From positions 248,001-312,000 of the forward strand of contig NZ_PTJA01000005.1 of the NCBI RefSeq assembly GCF_002934545.1: a stretch of DNA of 64,000 bases, given 5' to 3'. This stretch comes from Lacrimispora xylanisolvens. Lineage in GTDB: Bacteria > Bacillota > Clostridia > Lachnospirales > Lachnospiraceae. A program made the translations under genes and the position numbers. The stretch's first letter is position 1, and each line of letters starts with the position of its first letter. This document shows positions 48,201 to 54,529 of this stretch, piece after piece. The notes beneath the pieces were generated by a model. It saw nothing but the letters and a program-made list of their open reading frames with translations, was not told the origin of the DNA and searched no databases.

Positions 48201-48526
48201 TCGCCCTCAAGTTCAGGAAAGGCTTCGTAAATCTTACCTTTTCCAAAAAACAGTTCCTTAAATTCCGCAATTTTACCATTGGTGAAATCCAGATCCTCTG
48301 CTGTCACCTCATCCCCATTAACAATCGCATCTTCAATGGCTTTGATAAGCTGCGATCCCCCCACTGAGAATGTAACGGACTCCGATGAACTGGCTGCATA
48401 CACCTGATTAGTGTCTGCACCTACATTGGCCAGTATCATGGCCGCAGCAAGCAAAAATGCCAGTAATCGTTTTTGAAAACAGTATAATGTCCGCGACGGT
48501 ATCCTAGATCTTTTTCTTTTTTTCAT
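39254..48526 (-). CDS. Giant LPXTG wall-anchored repeat protein (MucBP-like adhesin)
   Basis: 3,090 residues. A basic N terminus and signal peptide (about 1-45, ending near VYAASS) are followed by a globular region, then a Thr/Glu/Pro/Val-rich stalk (about 186-437, many ETT and PVETT repeats). A middle part (about 440-1215) contains InlB/Flg_new-like units (YKFMGWSDSPDGG, YVFNGWNTSPDGKG). Residues 1218-2631 are 19 tandem MucBP-like repeats, and 2632-2980 contains divergent MucBP-type units and further GW units. A Gly/Ser linker leads to the sortase motif LPKTGD at 3055, a hydrophobic helix and RRRDER. It is a surface protein for adhesion, perhaps to mucin or plant material. No sortase gene is in the window. 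The frame is intact throughout. Confidence 0.93.
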   Translation of the reverse strand: MKKRKRSRIPSRTLYCFQKRLLAFLLAAAMILANVGADTNQVYAASSSESVTFSVGGSQLIKAIEDAIVNGDEVTAEDLDFTNGKIAEFKELFFGKGKIYEAFPELEGEGVDAQLRVFVRIPENADDMYMVTGDEEIVFLYVNNGENTISCSTEITRMDNGVEKVKKTNRITVRSYESAFGKEEVNVVTKPEQPAVTGETKVPETATPAEAGKAVETVPVKETTAAEETTSAPVETTIAPEETTSVPETTSKLPEETISAPEESQTEAPAEETVREAADLEEIPVPESKVSEPVASIIRHNAPVVAAKENGEVTQAAEVIEETAAVDPENVRESEETEESTKAEIEQVETKQAETTQVEPSKAESTQTETQKAESTQMETAQPETQPETTQAPAETQSSSAGKNTAGSTANTAAGTASPSESKPEPETPNPDTKASPAGTADLVGIGYCSTAKAYTVTINQLKALEDYDGYKISYTINPEASARIIEGPRGVEEGQELTFGVKNQIGYGIESVTANGQSLKSESETDNTDGSKTAWYSVPEIYEDQEIEVHMSETGEHPEFSSQLVMEDGTVIRLHAPEGVLPAGVKATAFVVTGIGDAVKEKVEAQSKEDGEAKEVISSLSYNIDLLDRSGNKLDNQIWNGSVQVTFSGTPMENHSKEANTVEVVYVATTKEDEPQAKVTAADVASVEPVSEELNVQENKGIHEITFEAEHFSTYTIVFSNFWGSKRLPLNLVKYDNGAAVPIGTDATRYDSLSFGKSVPIKDIAPDVSGYTFDKATVGSNFQSGSVIQSLRCEVGLLDYTFYYKTSSSNWIDLGKNSIYLWYSENGITVQFDANGGQGSVSSKIAKPGDSIELPDGSSLTRANYKFMGWSDSPDGGKITSKGNAGYNEVYTDTFTIDSNETAKAKTLYAVWAQTSGSASGRLWVAVLNDGGDLPAEPRNQTSRSYEFIYKDYGQYFKTIGSGDNLLNYINPLITVTGKDNVQANLNDKFYQVTASWEDKNLKKNEYIEWYVIKYESAACGTEGWHVDGIIRNKESYYVDYAGNGNTGGLTPDGQGYDLNANVTVAKAGGYEGGTWLPLKKDGYVFNGWNTSPDGKGVAFNEGDSFSLTKDFISANHSGADNTVTLYAQWRLKNSVQIKFQAVGEGNVSPANEYLNPDIGVSKGAVATPDKGYKLSGWYSDAACTVLVSDLARYTPERPAAGWGDGTTFYARFVVDNTQKFGYTVNYYIKGTTAAVPGLVALSGSAPVGTFTWKNEPKTATGYKLVTSPSQPTSMTITAAGSNEQTVYYEIDETQKFGYTVNYFVKGTTTPVPGLAALTGSAPVGTFTWKNEPVTTTGYKLVTSSQQPASMTITAAGPNVQTVYYEIDETQKFGYTVNYYIKGTTTPVPGLISLNGKAPIGTFTWSNVTKTATGYKLVTSLPQPTSMTITAAGPNVQTVYYEVDETQKFDYTVNYYIKGTTAAVPGLKTLTGSAPVGTFTWKNEPKTATGYKLMAEQPISMTITSAGPNVQTVYYETDETQKFSYTVNYYINGTTTAVPGLAPLSGSAPVGTFTWSNATKTTTGYRLVTSSQQPTSMTITADGLNEKTVYYEIDETQKFDYTVNYYIKGTSTAVPGLTPLTGSAPVGEFSWRNEPKTVTGYKLMAGQPESMTITAAGPNVKVVYYEVDKAQTFGYTVNYYIKNTTTAVPGLTPLTGSATVGEFSWRNEPKTETGYKLMAGQPNSMTITAAGPNVRTVYYEIDETQKFGYTVNYLIKGSTVPVPGLTALSGKAPVGVYSWVNAPKTETGYKLMAGQPTSMIITAAGSNVRTVYYEIDETQKFDYTVNYYIKGTTTAVPGLTALAGKAPAGEFSWRNEPKTETGYRLMIGQPESMTITSAGPNVKAVYYEIDDTQKFDYTVNFYIKNTTTAVPGLKALKERASVGEFSWTNIPKTETGYKLMAGQPNSMTITAAGPNVKTVYYEIDETQKFDYTVSYFIKGTTAAVPGLPPLTGKAPVGEFTWKNEPKTKTGYKLVEEQPESMIITAAGPNEKTVYYEIDEMQKFGYTVNYYIKDTETGVPGLPPLTGSEPVGTFTWKNEPKTATGYKLVAEQPTSMTITADGPNVKTVYYEIDETQKFGYTVNYYIKDTTTVVPGLTPLTGSEPVGTFNWKNESKTATGYKLVDGQPESMTITSTGPNEKTVYYEIDEAQKFGYTVNYYIKDTTIGVPGLTPLTGSKPVGTFTWKNDPKTVTGYKLAADQPTSMTITSEGPNEKTVYYEIDETQNFDYRVNYYIKDTTTAVPGLEALAGKKPVGEFTWSNMSKTPTGYRLMADQPTSMTITSAGPNEKTVYYEIDDTQKFGYTVNYFIKDTTTAVPGLKSITGSEPVGEITWRNEPKTTTGYKLMAKQPESMTITAAGPNEKTVYYEIDETQKFDYRVNYYIKDTTTAVPGLDARTGSEPVGEFTWSNASKTTTGYKLMADQPASMTITSEGPNEKTVYYEIDETQNFDYSVNYYIKDTTTGVPGLEALTGKKPVGEFTWTNVPKTKTGYKLMAEQPESMTITSAGSNEKTVYYEIDDTQKFDYRVNYYIKDTTTAVPGLEALTASAPVGEVTWINPLTTTTGYKLMAEQPESMTITSAGPNEKTVYYEIDENQTLNYKIKYFYNNSEDAGAEENQKVLVADPTVNEVTLKEKAGYKLSDTPYNPELPTVITGENNVINVYYDPVQVNYIVDLYYQVNGEYAEQPTYSYTRNGYTESKAEVTADDRQTKKPGYVFDEAKENVLGGTIAGDGSLVLKVYFKQQFTVTYAPGTQGTFAIQKAEGLDYNTATPEYDGTPMGKPGYVFAGWSPKPEPVVTTDNTYVAQWISSTSTKYTVEFYYESKGKYPEKANNSSLRAGTTDALAAVTDSDKAALSGYILDSNAANVFEAAVAGDGGMVLRVYFKQQFAITYNPGEHGSFNAQTNTGLSYGDAVPAFEGQTTANGNYSFIGWNKEIAKTVSENAVYTALWSYNGGGSSGGSSGGSSGGGPRATGTRQAGGPGDTTVTIEPVPVPLANLPENTNLVSIDDGNIPLAGLPKTGDRAPVQGVAAIVSGILLAAYLAISHRRRDER
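40634..44875 (-). repeat. Nineteen tandem 222/228-bp MucBP-like coding repeats
   Basis: Each unit starts with ETQKFGYTVNYYIKGTT-like sequence and ends with KTVYYEID. The region is 1,414 codons: 15 units of 74 and 4 of 76 residues, which adds up exactly. The longer units (numbers 1, 2, 3 and 5 from the N terminus) carry TS(x)xQP where the others have MAxQP. A twentieth divergent unit (ENQTLNYKIKYFYNN) follows. The unit resembles MucBP, a beta-rich mucin-binding domain. Copy number is likely to vary between strains and assemblies. Confidence 0.95.
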
Positions 48527-48640
48527 ACATAAACATTTCTCCTCTCATAATATTTTTCCATAATAAGGATAAAATGCCAAATTACTGCATAAGTATATGA
48601 AACGGCATTTTTCCATTCTGGTACGTTCTAAAAAACATAT

Positions 48641-48669
48641 TTTGTAATATTATATGATAGGAATGTCAA
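48641..48669 (-). promoter_or_regulatory. Possible promoter of the giant adhesin gene
   Basis: On the minus strand TTGACA (48669-48664), 17 bases, TACAAA (48646-48641). It is about 115 bases upstream of the ATG. The -35 box is perfect and the -10 box is moderate. Confidence 0.4.
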
Positions 48670-48843
48670 ATTTAATCCAACTTTGTACAAGGAATGCTAA
48701 ATAATGCTATATTTTCCAGGTACTTTTTATTTGTCTGCATTGTTAAGGGAAAAGATTGATAAAGTAGGACAACCCATATCCCCAACCCCTCCCCTGGAAT
48801 CTTTCAGATTTAACAATCGTCGCCATGTTTTATATAATAAAAA

Positions 48844-48895
48844 ATACCTTGATTGCAAAGCACAAACTCATATTTGTGCTTTGCAATCAAGGTAT
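48844..48895 (-). terminator. Perfect 23-bp hairpin downstream of the carD-type gene
   Basis: Arms 48844-48866 and 48873-48895 are perfect complements around the loop CTCATA. On the minus strand the stem is followed by TTTTTTATT, so it works as an intrinsic terminator for the carD-type gene. The stem is unusually long and GC-poor. The only other hairpin nearby is at 48917. Confidence 0.75.
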
Positions 48896-48916
48896 AAAAC
48901 AACTACAAATTGTAAA

Positions 48917-48944
48917 ACGTCCTCCCAGTGATACGGGAGGACGT
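48917..48944 (-). terminator. First terminator after the carD-type gene
   Basis: ACGTCCTCCC and GGGAGGACGT pair around AGTGATAC, three bases after the stop codon, with TTTTA on the minus strand. It forms a tandem terminator with the longer hairpin at 48844. Confidence 0.75.
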
Positions 48945-48947
48945 CTC

Positions 48948-49466
48948 TTAATTTGTTACATCTGAAAAGACACGGCTCATTACCATATCTTTTATTCCAT
49001 CTTTATCCACTTCCAAAGCTGCTGCCAGCTCACCATATAACAGATCCTCTGCCTTATTAAAATAGAAATCATCCTTTGCAGTGTTCTTTTTGCCTTCTGC
49101 AAGCCTCTTTCTTTTTTTCAAATACAGAGTCTTTACAATCTGCATCCATCCGGCACATTCACTTTTTAACATGATTGCCTTAAAAATGCATTCCCGTTCT
49201 CTTTCATCCAATACCCAGATTGCTTCGATGCTGGGGATCTGATCGATGAGATCCATTGCTTCCTCCCTGGTAGCAGCGGCTCTGATAGCTGTTTTTCGGT
49301 TATCAACAGGTGTGTAAACGGCACTTTGGTGCTCCTCGTAAAGAGGCTTCAGGGTATAATAGGTCCTCTCCTCATCTGCCTCATACATGCGCAGATTCCC
49401 TATTTCCTTTACCTCACAGATCCCATGGTTGCCGAATACTACTAAATCATTTACCTGAAACATCAT
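48948..49466 (-). CDS. CarD/CdnL-family transcription factor
   Basis: 172 residues, with AGGAGG upstream of the ATG pair at 49466/49463. The N-terminal Tudor-like RNA-polymerase-interacting domain contains FQVNDLVVFGNHGICEVKEI and YYTLKPLYEEHQSAVYTPVD. The C-terminal helical domain holds AGWMQIVKTLYLKKRKRLAE and FNKAEDLLYGELAAAL. CarD-type proteins bind the polymerase beta subunit and stabilise open complexes. It is a single gene with its own terminators. Confidence 0.92.
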   Translation of the reverse strand: MMFQVNDLVVFGNHGICEVKEIGNLRMYEADEERTYYTLKPLYEEHQSAVYTPVDNRKTAIRAAATREEAMDLIDQIPSIEAIWVLDERERECIFKAIMLKSECAGWMQIVKTLYLKKRKRLAEGKKNTAKDDFYFNKAEDLLYGELAAALEVDKDGIKDMVMSRVFSDVTN

Positions 49467-49646
49467 TCATTCCTCCTGTCAGAATACCAACACACTGTTA
49501 CAATAAAAAATTAAACGCTATACTACTAGTGTAACACTTTTTCAGGTATTTTGTCAGTGTTTTTTAGATTTACTCCTATTTTTGTGAAATATAACCAAGG
49601 GTACCCCCTGCGTTATTTGTGCATTTTACTAATTTATCAGAAAATA

Positions 49647-49696
49647 AACACCCAAAACTGTCTGTATTTTTTTACTGTCAGATAGTTTTGGGTGTT
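49647..49696 (-). terminator. Terminator of the deo operon
   Basis: AACACCCAAAACT pairs with AGTTTTGGGTGTT (one side 49647-49659, the other 49684-49696), extended by GTCTG/CAGAT pairing. It is followed on the minus strand by TTTATTTTC and lies 18 bases after the deoC stop. Confidence 0.82.
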
Positions 49697-49714
49697 CCTC
49701 TTATTCACTATTCT

Positions 49715-50365
49715 TTATTTCTTCTGAGCTGCCAGCTTTACAGCTGCACTTGCTCCAACGCGATGACATCCTGCCTCAATAAAGGCTCTTAAATCTTCCA
49801 GCGTCCGGACACCGCCAGCTGCTTTAATCTTTACATCTGGTCCAATGTGCTTTTTAAATAACTCGATATCTTCCAGAGTCGCTCCGCCTGTTCCAAATCC
49901 GGTGGAGGTCTTGATATAATCGGCTCCTGCTGCAGTTACAGCCTTGCACATGGCGATTTTTTCTTCTTCTGTTAAATAGCATGCTTCAATGATAACTTTT
50001 AAAACCTGATCGCCAGCGGCCTTCTTCAGTTCTGCTATTTCTTCTTCTACCTTCTTATATTCACCATTTTTCACATCACTGATATTGACTACCATGTCAA
50101 CTTCCACAGCTCCGTCTTCAATGGCCTTTTTCGTCTCCAACACCTTGGATTCTGTCACGGAATATCCAAGAGGAAAACCTACTACAGTACAAATCGCAAG
50201 AGTCGGAAATTCCTTGTGTACGCGGCTGATATAGCAGGGGGGAATGCAGACAGTCGCTGTTTTATATTCCACCGCCTCCCTGCACAGTTCTTCAATATCT
50301 TCCCATGTGGCAAACGCCTTTAACTGGGTATGGTCTACATAACTTAACATCTCTAAATCGGTCAT
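49715..50365 (-). CDS. deoC: Deoxyribose-phosphate aldolase
   Basis: 216 residues, a class I aldolase TIM barrel. The Schiff-base lysine lies in AGADYIKTSTGFGTGGAT, and the second conserved lysine in DVKIKAAGGVRTLEDL. It splits 2-deoxyribose-5-phosphate into acetaldehyde and glyceraldehyde-3-phosphate. It is the last gene of deoB-cdd-pdp-deoC, the nucleoside salvage and degradation operon. Confidence 0.96.
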   Translation of the reverse strand: MTDLEMLSYVDHTQLKAFATWEDIEELCREAVEYKTATVCIPPCYISRVHKEFPTLAICTVVGFPLGYSVTESKVLETKKAIEDGAVEVDMVVNISDVKNGEYKKVEEEIAELKKAAGDQVLKVIIEACYLTEEEKIAMCKAVTAAGADYIKTSTGFGTGGATLEDIELFKKHIGPDVKIKAAGGVRTLEDLRAFIEAGCHRVGASAAVKLAAQKK

Positions 50366-50378
50366 TGTTTTATCCTTT

Positions 50379-51707
50379 CTATCCTATCAGGTTTTTCACG
50401 CCTTCTCTGGTAACTCTGGCATAAATCAGAGGCTCCTCCTCCGGTTTTTCATCGGCAATGGTAACCGCTTTTAAGAATTCCTCTTCTGCGGCATCAAACA
50501 GTTCCTGCCTCGAGGTGTAGAGCACGGCAATGGTTTCACCTTCTTCCACTTCCTGACCTACCTTTTTCTTCAGAGCGATACCAGCTGTATAATCGATGAG
50601 ACTTTCCTTGGTGACTCTTCCTGCTCCCAGCATGGAAGAAGCAATTCCGCACTGCTCCGTGTTCATATGAACCAGATATCCCTTCTTCACTGCATTAATT
50701 TCTCTTTCATAAGGCGCTTTTGCAAAGAGAGAGGGATCTAAGATCACAGATGGATCTCCGCCCTGTGCCTTTACCATGGCTGCCAGCCGGTTTAAGGCAC
50801 TGCCGTCCGCTATGGTTTTCTCTGCCATGGCAAAACACTCCTCCGGGGTTCCCTTACCAGCCAGCCACAGCATTCCGGATGCCAGATTTAAACATACCTC
50901 TGTCAAATCCTTTGGTCCTCTGCCCTTTAAGGTCTCTACTGCTTCTATCACCTCCAGGCTGTTGCCGATTAAATTGCCCAGGGGAATATCCATATTGGTA
51001 ATGAGAGCCATGGTCTTCTTTCCCGCATGCTCTCCGATCGCCACCATCTTCTCTGCCAGAGTGACAGAGTCCTGAAGCGTCTTCATAAATGCACCGCTTC
51101 CGGTTTTCACATCAAGAAGAATACAGTCGCTTCCTGCTGCCAGCTTCTTACTCATAATGGATGCCGCAATCAGGGGAATGCTTTCCACCGTAGCAGTTAC
51201 ATCTCTGAGCGCGTACAGCTTTTTATCTCCAGGTGCCAGATTACCGGACTGTCCGATAACTGATAAACCTGTGGTGTTGACAACCTCAAAGAATTCTTCC
51301 TCAGTCAGTGTGGTTCTCATGCCTGGAATGGATTCCAGCTTATCCACAGTCCCGCCTGTATGGCCAAGTCCTCTGCCGGACATCTTTGCAACCTTAACGC
51401 CGCAGGACGCTACAATGGGAGCCACCACCAGAGTGGTTTTATCACCAACACCTCCAGTGGAGTGCTTATCCACCTTGATTCCCTGAATGGGAGTTAAGTC
51501 CACCATATCGCCGGAATGAGCCACTGCATCCGTAAGGATTGCTGTTTCCGTATCACTCATCCCTTTAAAATAGATTGCCATCAGCATGGCAGACATCTGA
51601 TAGTCCGGGATTTCTCCCAGTACATAGCCATCTATCATGGAACGGATCTCTTCCTCTGTCAGAGTTTCTCCATTACGCTTTTTTGCAATTAAATCATACA
51701 TCCTCAT
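50379..51707 (-). CDS. pdp: Pyrimidine-nucleoside phosphorylase
   Basis: 442 residues from ATG 51707 (MRMYDLIAKKRNGETLTEEE), with GGAGG 11 bases upstream. The family signature is visible as DKHSTGGVGDKTTLVVAPIV and KMSGRGLGHTGGTVDKLES. The C-terminal alpha/beta domain has AGIALKKKVGQEVEEGETIA. It cleaves uridine, thymidine and deoxyuridine with phosphate, giving (deoxy)ribose-1-phosphate for DeoB. The gap to cdd is short. Confidence 0.95.
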   Translation of the reverse strand: MRMYDLIAKKRNGETLTEEEIRSMIDGYVLGEIPDYQMSAMLMAIYFKGMSDTETAILTDAVAHSGDMVDLTPIQGIKVDKHSTGGVGDKTTLVVAPIVASCGVKVAKMSGRGLGHTGGTVDKLESIPGMRTTLTEEEFFEVVNTTGLSVIGQSGNLAPGDKKLYALRDVTATVESIPLIAASIMSKKLAAGSDCILLDVKTGSGAFMKTLQDSVTLAEKMVAIGEHAGKKTMALITNMDIPLGNLIGNSLEVIEAVETLKGRGPKDLTEVCLNLASGMLWLAGKGTPEECFAMAEKTIADGSALNRLAAMVKAQGGDPSVILDPSLFAKAPYEREINAVKKGYLVHMNTEQCGIASSMLGAGRVTKESLIDYTAGIALKKKVGQEVEEGETIAVLYTSRQELFDAAEEEFLKAVTIADEKPEEEPLIYARVTREGVKNLIG

Positions 51708-51732
51708 ATTACTTAAAACCTCCCTCATTTTT

Positions 51733-52161
51733 TCAGTCGGAATTTAAATCCTTCTTTGTAAATCCCAGGGGAAGCAGTTCCTTTAATGTATAAATAACAG
51801 TCTCTTCTTCTGCTGCCAGGATTACCTGAAATTCATCCGGGTCACAGAATTCTGCCATAACCTGACGGCAGACTCCGCAGGGAGCGCAGATGCCTCCCTT
51901 TGCCCCTTTTTTATTTCCTACAATGGCAATGGCATCAAATTCCGTCACGCCCTCAGATACTGCTTTGAAAAATGCAGTGCGTTCCGCACAGTTGGTAGGC
52001 GAAAAGGATGCATTCTCAATGTTGCACCCAAGATACACAGTTCCGTTCTTTGCAAGAAGTGCAGCACCTACCATAAAACCAGAGTAAGGAACATAAGCCC
52101 TTTTCTGTGCACGATAGGCTTCCTCTTTCAGCAGCCTGATCGTCGTATCATTCAGCTTCAA
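51733..52161 (-). CDS. cdd: Cytidine deaminase
   Basis: 142 residues from a TTG start placed seven bases after AGGAGG. The zinc-binding motifs are NCAERTAFF (with the catalytic Glu) and PCGVCRQVMAEF. The substrate segment GCNIENASFSPT is intact. It deaminates cytidine and deoxycytidine to uridine forms, feeding pdp next in the operon. Confidence 0.95.
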   Translation of the reverse strand: MKLNDTTIRLLKEEAYRAQKRAYVPYSGFMVGAALLAKNGTVYLGCNIENASFSPTNCAERTAFFKAVSEGVTEFDAIAIVGNKKGAKGGICAPCGVCRQVMAEFCDPDEFQVILAAEEETVIYTLKELLPLGFTKKDLNSD

Positions 52162-52175
52162 TCAAACACCTCCTG

Positions 52176-53351
52176 TTATTTTGCTACTTCACCTAAAAAG
52201 CTGGTTCCGGCAATCTCACCCTTTAATCCAAACAAATCCAGTACCGTCGCCGCGATATCAGCAAAGGTATCTCTTGTTCCAATGGAAACTCCGGCTTTAA
52301 TTCCCTGTCCGTAAATTAACATGGGGGTATATTCTCTGGAATGATCGGTGCTTGGAGTTCCGGGATCACAGCCATGATCTGCTGTAATGATTAAAACGTC
52401 ATCCGGTCTCATGGCTTCCATAAACTGCCCAAGCTGAACGTCAAATTCCGTGGCTGCTCTTGCATAACCCTTTACGTCGTTACGATGGCCGTAAACCATA
52501 TCAAAATCCACCAGATTGACAAAGCAAAGACCATGGAACTCATCCTGCTGTGCTTTTAAGGTCTGAATCATACCATCATTATTGTTAACGATGGTTGTGG
52601 TTTTCTGAATGCTTTTCCCTGCAAAAATATCGTAGATTTTTCCCACTCCGATGGTATCAAGGCCCGCTTCATCCAGGCAGTCAAGCATGGTCTTTGCTGG
52701 CGGAAGAAGGGAAAAGTCATGGCGGTGGGGCGTTCTTTTATAATCAGGATATTCGCCGGCAAACGGTCTGGCAATCACTCTGCCTACGCTGTGTTTTCCT
52801 GTTAAAATTTCTCTGGCGATCCTGCAGTAACGGTACAATTCTTCCAACGGCACCACTTCCTCATGGGCAGCGATCTGAAACACACTGTCTGCAGAAGTAT
52901 AAACAATTAAATCCCCTGTCTCCACATGCTGTTTTCCAAAATCCCGGATTACATCTGTGCCGGAATAAGGTTTATTGCAGAGAATTCCTCTTCCTGTCTG
53001 CTTCTTAAATTCATCAAGAATCTCATCAGGAAAGCCTTCCGGATAGGTTGGAAGAGGCTCCTGGGAAATAATTCCTGCAATCTCCCAGTGGCCGATGGTG
53101 GTATCCTTACCCTGGGACCGCTCGGTCATTCTGCCATAGGAGCCCGCTGGTTCTTTCTCTTTCTCACCGGCTGTTACACCGTCAATATTAAACATACCAA
53201 GTTTTTTTAAGTTCGGCGTATCAAATTCCTCTGCTTTTGCAATTGATCCAAGGGTGTTGCTTCCCTCATCGTGGAACTTTGCCGCATCTGGAGCTTCGCC
53301 GATACCGAAACTGTCCAGTACAATGATAAATACTCGTTTGGTTTCTGACAT
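52176..53351 (-). CDS. deoB: Phosphopentomutase
   Basis: 391 residues from ATG 53351, seven bases after AGGAGG; an ATG at 53357 is too close to it. Alkaline-phosphatase-superfamily metal ligands are seen in FIIVLDSFGIGEAPDA, TADHGCDPGTPSTDHSREYT, and the cap domain GKDTTIGHWEIAG. It converts (deoxy)ribose-1-phosphate to the 5-phosphate. It is the first gene of the deo operon, preceded by a hairpin that separates it from darA. Confidence 0.95.
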   Translation of the reverse strand: MSETKRVFIIVLDSFGIGEAPDAAKFHDEGSNTLGSIAKAEEFDTPNLKKLGMFNIDGVTAGEKEKEPAGSYGRMTERSQGKDTTIGHWEIAGIISQEPLPTYPEGFPDEILDEFKKQTGRGILCNKPYSGTDVIRDFGKQHVETGDLIVYTSADSVFQIAAHEEVVPLEELYRYCRIAREILTGKHSVGRVIARPFAGEYPDYKRTPHRHDFSLLPPAKTMLDCLDEAGLDTIGVGKIYDIFAGKSIQKTTTIVNNNDGMIQTLKAQQDEFHGLCFVNLVDFDMVYGHRNDVKGYARAATEFDVQLGQFMEAMRPDDVLIITADHGCDPGTPSTDHSREYTPMLIYGQGIKAGVSIGTRDTFADIAATVLDLFGLKGEIAGTSFLGEVAK

Positions 53352-53371
53352 ATTCATTCCTCCTGTTACGA

Positions 53372-53396
53372 AAAGGGATTGCTTTGCAATCCCTTT
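53372..53396 (-). terminator. Hairpin between darA and deoB
   Basis: AAAGGGATTGC and GCAATCCCTTT form a perfect 11-bp stem with loop TTT, followed by TTTTC on the minus strand. It ends darA or limits read-through into deoB; only 54 bases separate the two genes. Confidence 0.75.
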
Positions 53397-53405
53397 GTCA
53401 CTACA

Positions 53406-53741
53406 TCAAATTTTCTCAAAACGCTCTACATCTGTAACAAATATGGTAGCCCCGCCAAGTTCGACTGTCATGGGCATCATCATATATCCCGCCGAAACGG
53501 ACGCGATATTCGGTGCAGGAACGTTGCATGTAATTTTCTGGCGCTTTCCGCAGGTATCCTTGATCAGTGTGATGACTTCTTCTACCTGTCCGTCTTCAGT
53601 ACCGATCATCAATGTTGAGTTGCCTTTTTTTAAGAAACCGCCTGTTGTGGCAAGTTTTGTGACACTGAACTGGTGCTCATTCAGAACGTCGGTCACCCGG
53701 TTTCCATCATCGGAACTGACGATTGCATAAACAATTTTCAT
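53406..53741 (-). CDS. darA: PII-like cyclic-di-AMP receptor
   Basis: 111 residues from ATG 53741, with GAGGTG upstream. The sequence is typical of DarA/PstA: MKIVYAIVSSDDGNRVTDVL, TTGGFLKKGNSTLMIGT, and the nucleotide-binding GYMMMPMTVELGGATIFV. The protein is a trimer with a PII fold and binds c-di-AMP. Its downstream partners are not fully known. It lies upstream of the deo operon in the same direction. Confidence 0.93.
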   Translation of the reverse strand: MKIVYAIVSSDDGNRVTDVLNEHQFSVTKLATTGGFLKKGNSTLMIGTEDGQVEEVITLIKDTCGKRQKITCNVPAPNIASVSAGYMMMPMTVELGGATIFVTDVERFEKI

Positions 53742-53855
53742 ATCTAACACCTCGCTGTCTTATTTGGCAAAACTTCATCCATTCAGATACCATTATTATA
53801 AATCATAATCTCCAAAATAGAAACAGCTAATCATAAAATAAATGCCAATTTTCTG

Positions 53856-54434
53856 TTAAATTTTCAGATTTTCCATCTTTTCTATCAGCTTTTTGTAAAT
53901 TCGTTCTTTCATCCAGGGCTCATTTACCGCTTCCAGACAATCTTTTAATGAGAACCAGCCCACTTTACTGTTCTCGTCTTCCTTCGTTCTGATCTCCTCC
54001 CTGTCATCACCTTTCAGTAAATAAGTCACGTTTAAATGCAGATGGGAAGGGACGTATAACCCCTTCTTTTCGTGACCGTCTACGGTTAAGACTTCAAGAG
54101 AAAATATCTGGTCCATTACCGGTGTCACTGTTTTAATTCCCGTTTCTTCCCTGGCTTCTCTTATGGCAACAGACAAAAGATCCTTTTCCCCGTCTGCGTG
54201 GCCACCGGTCCACGCCCAGGAATGATAAATATTATGATATGCCATTAAAACACGGTCCATGGCCTGGTTTACCACCCAGCCGGAAGCAGAAAGATGAGCT
54301 TCCTCATTTTCCCGGAAGAAAATACGGTCTCCTTCAGATAAGCATTTAAGAATCAGCTTTTTGTCCGCTTCCTCCTGTTTATTTATGGGCACAAATTCTT
54401 CCAGTTCTTTTTTTAACGTTCTTTCGTCCTTCAT
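53856..54434 (-). CDS. Nudix hydrolase
   Basis: 192 residues. The complete Nudix box GHADGEKDLLSVAIREAREE (then TGI) is present at about residue 77. An N-terminal helical part (LEEFVPINKQEEADKKLILK) precedes the domain. The substrate is not evident. The gene is convergent with nothing nearby; its start is divergent from the ferritin-like gene. Confidence 0.9.
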   Translation of the reverse strand: MKDERTLKKELEEFVPINKQEEADKKLILKCLSEGDRIFFRENEEAHLSASGWVVNQAMDRVLMAYHNIYHSWAWTGGHADGEKDLLSVAIREAREETGIKTVTPVMDQIFSLEVLTVDGHEKKGLYVPSHLHLNVTYLLKGDDREEIRTKEDENSKVGWFSLKDCLEAVNEPWMKERIYKKLIEKMENLKI

Positions 54435-54529
54435 CCAATCACAGCCTTTCCTTTTCCTTTGATTATTTCAGTCATACTCCCTCTGTCTGTTGATATATTT
54501 AAATAGAACGACTCTATGGGAGGTAAGAA

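Noticed and set aside
48704-48931. A plus-strand gene upstream of the carD-type gene
   Set aside because: The frame crosses both terminator hairpins and has no ribosome binding site or recognisable sequence.
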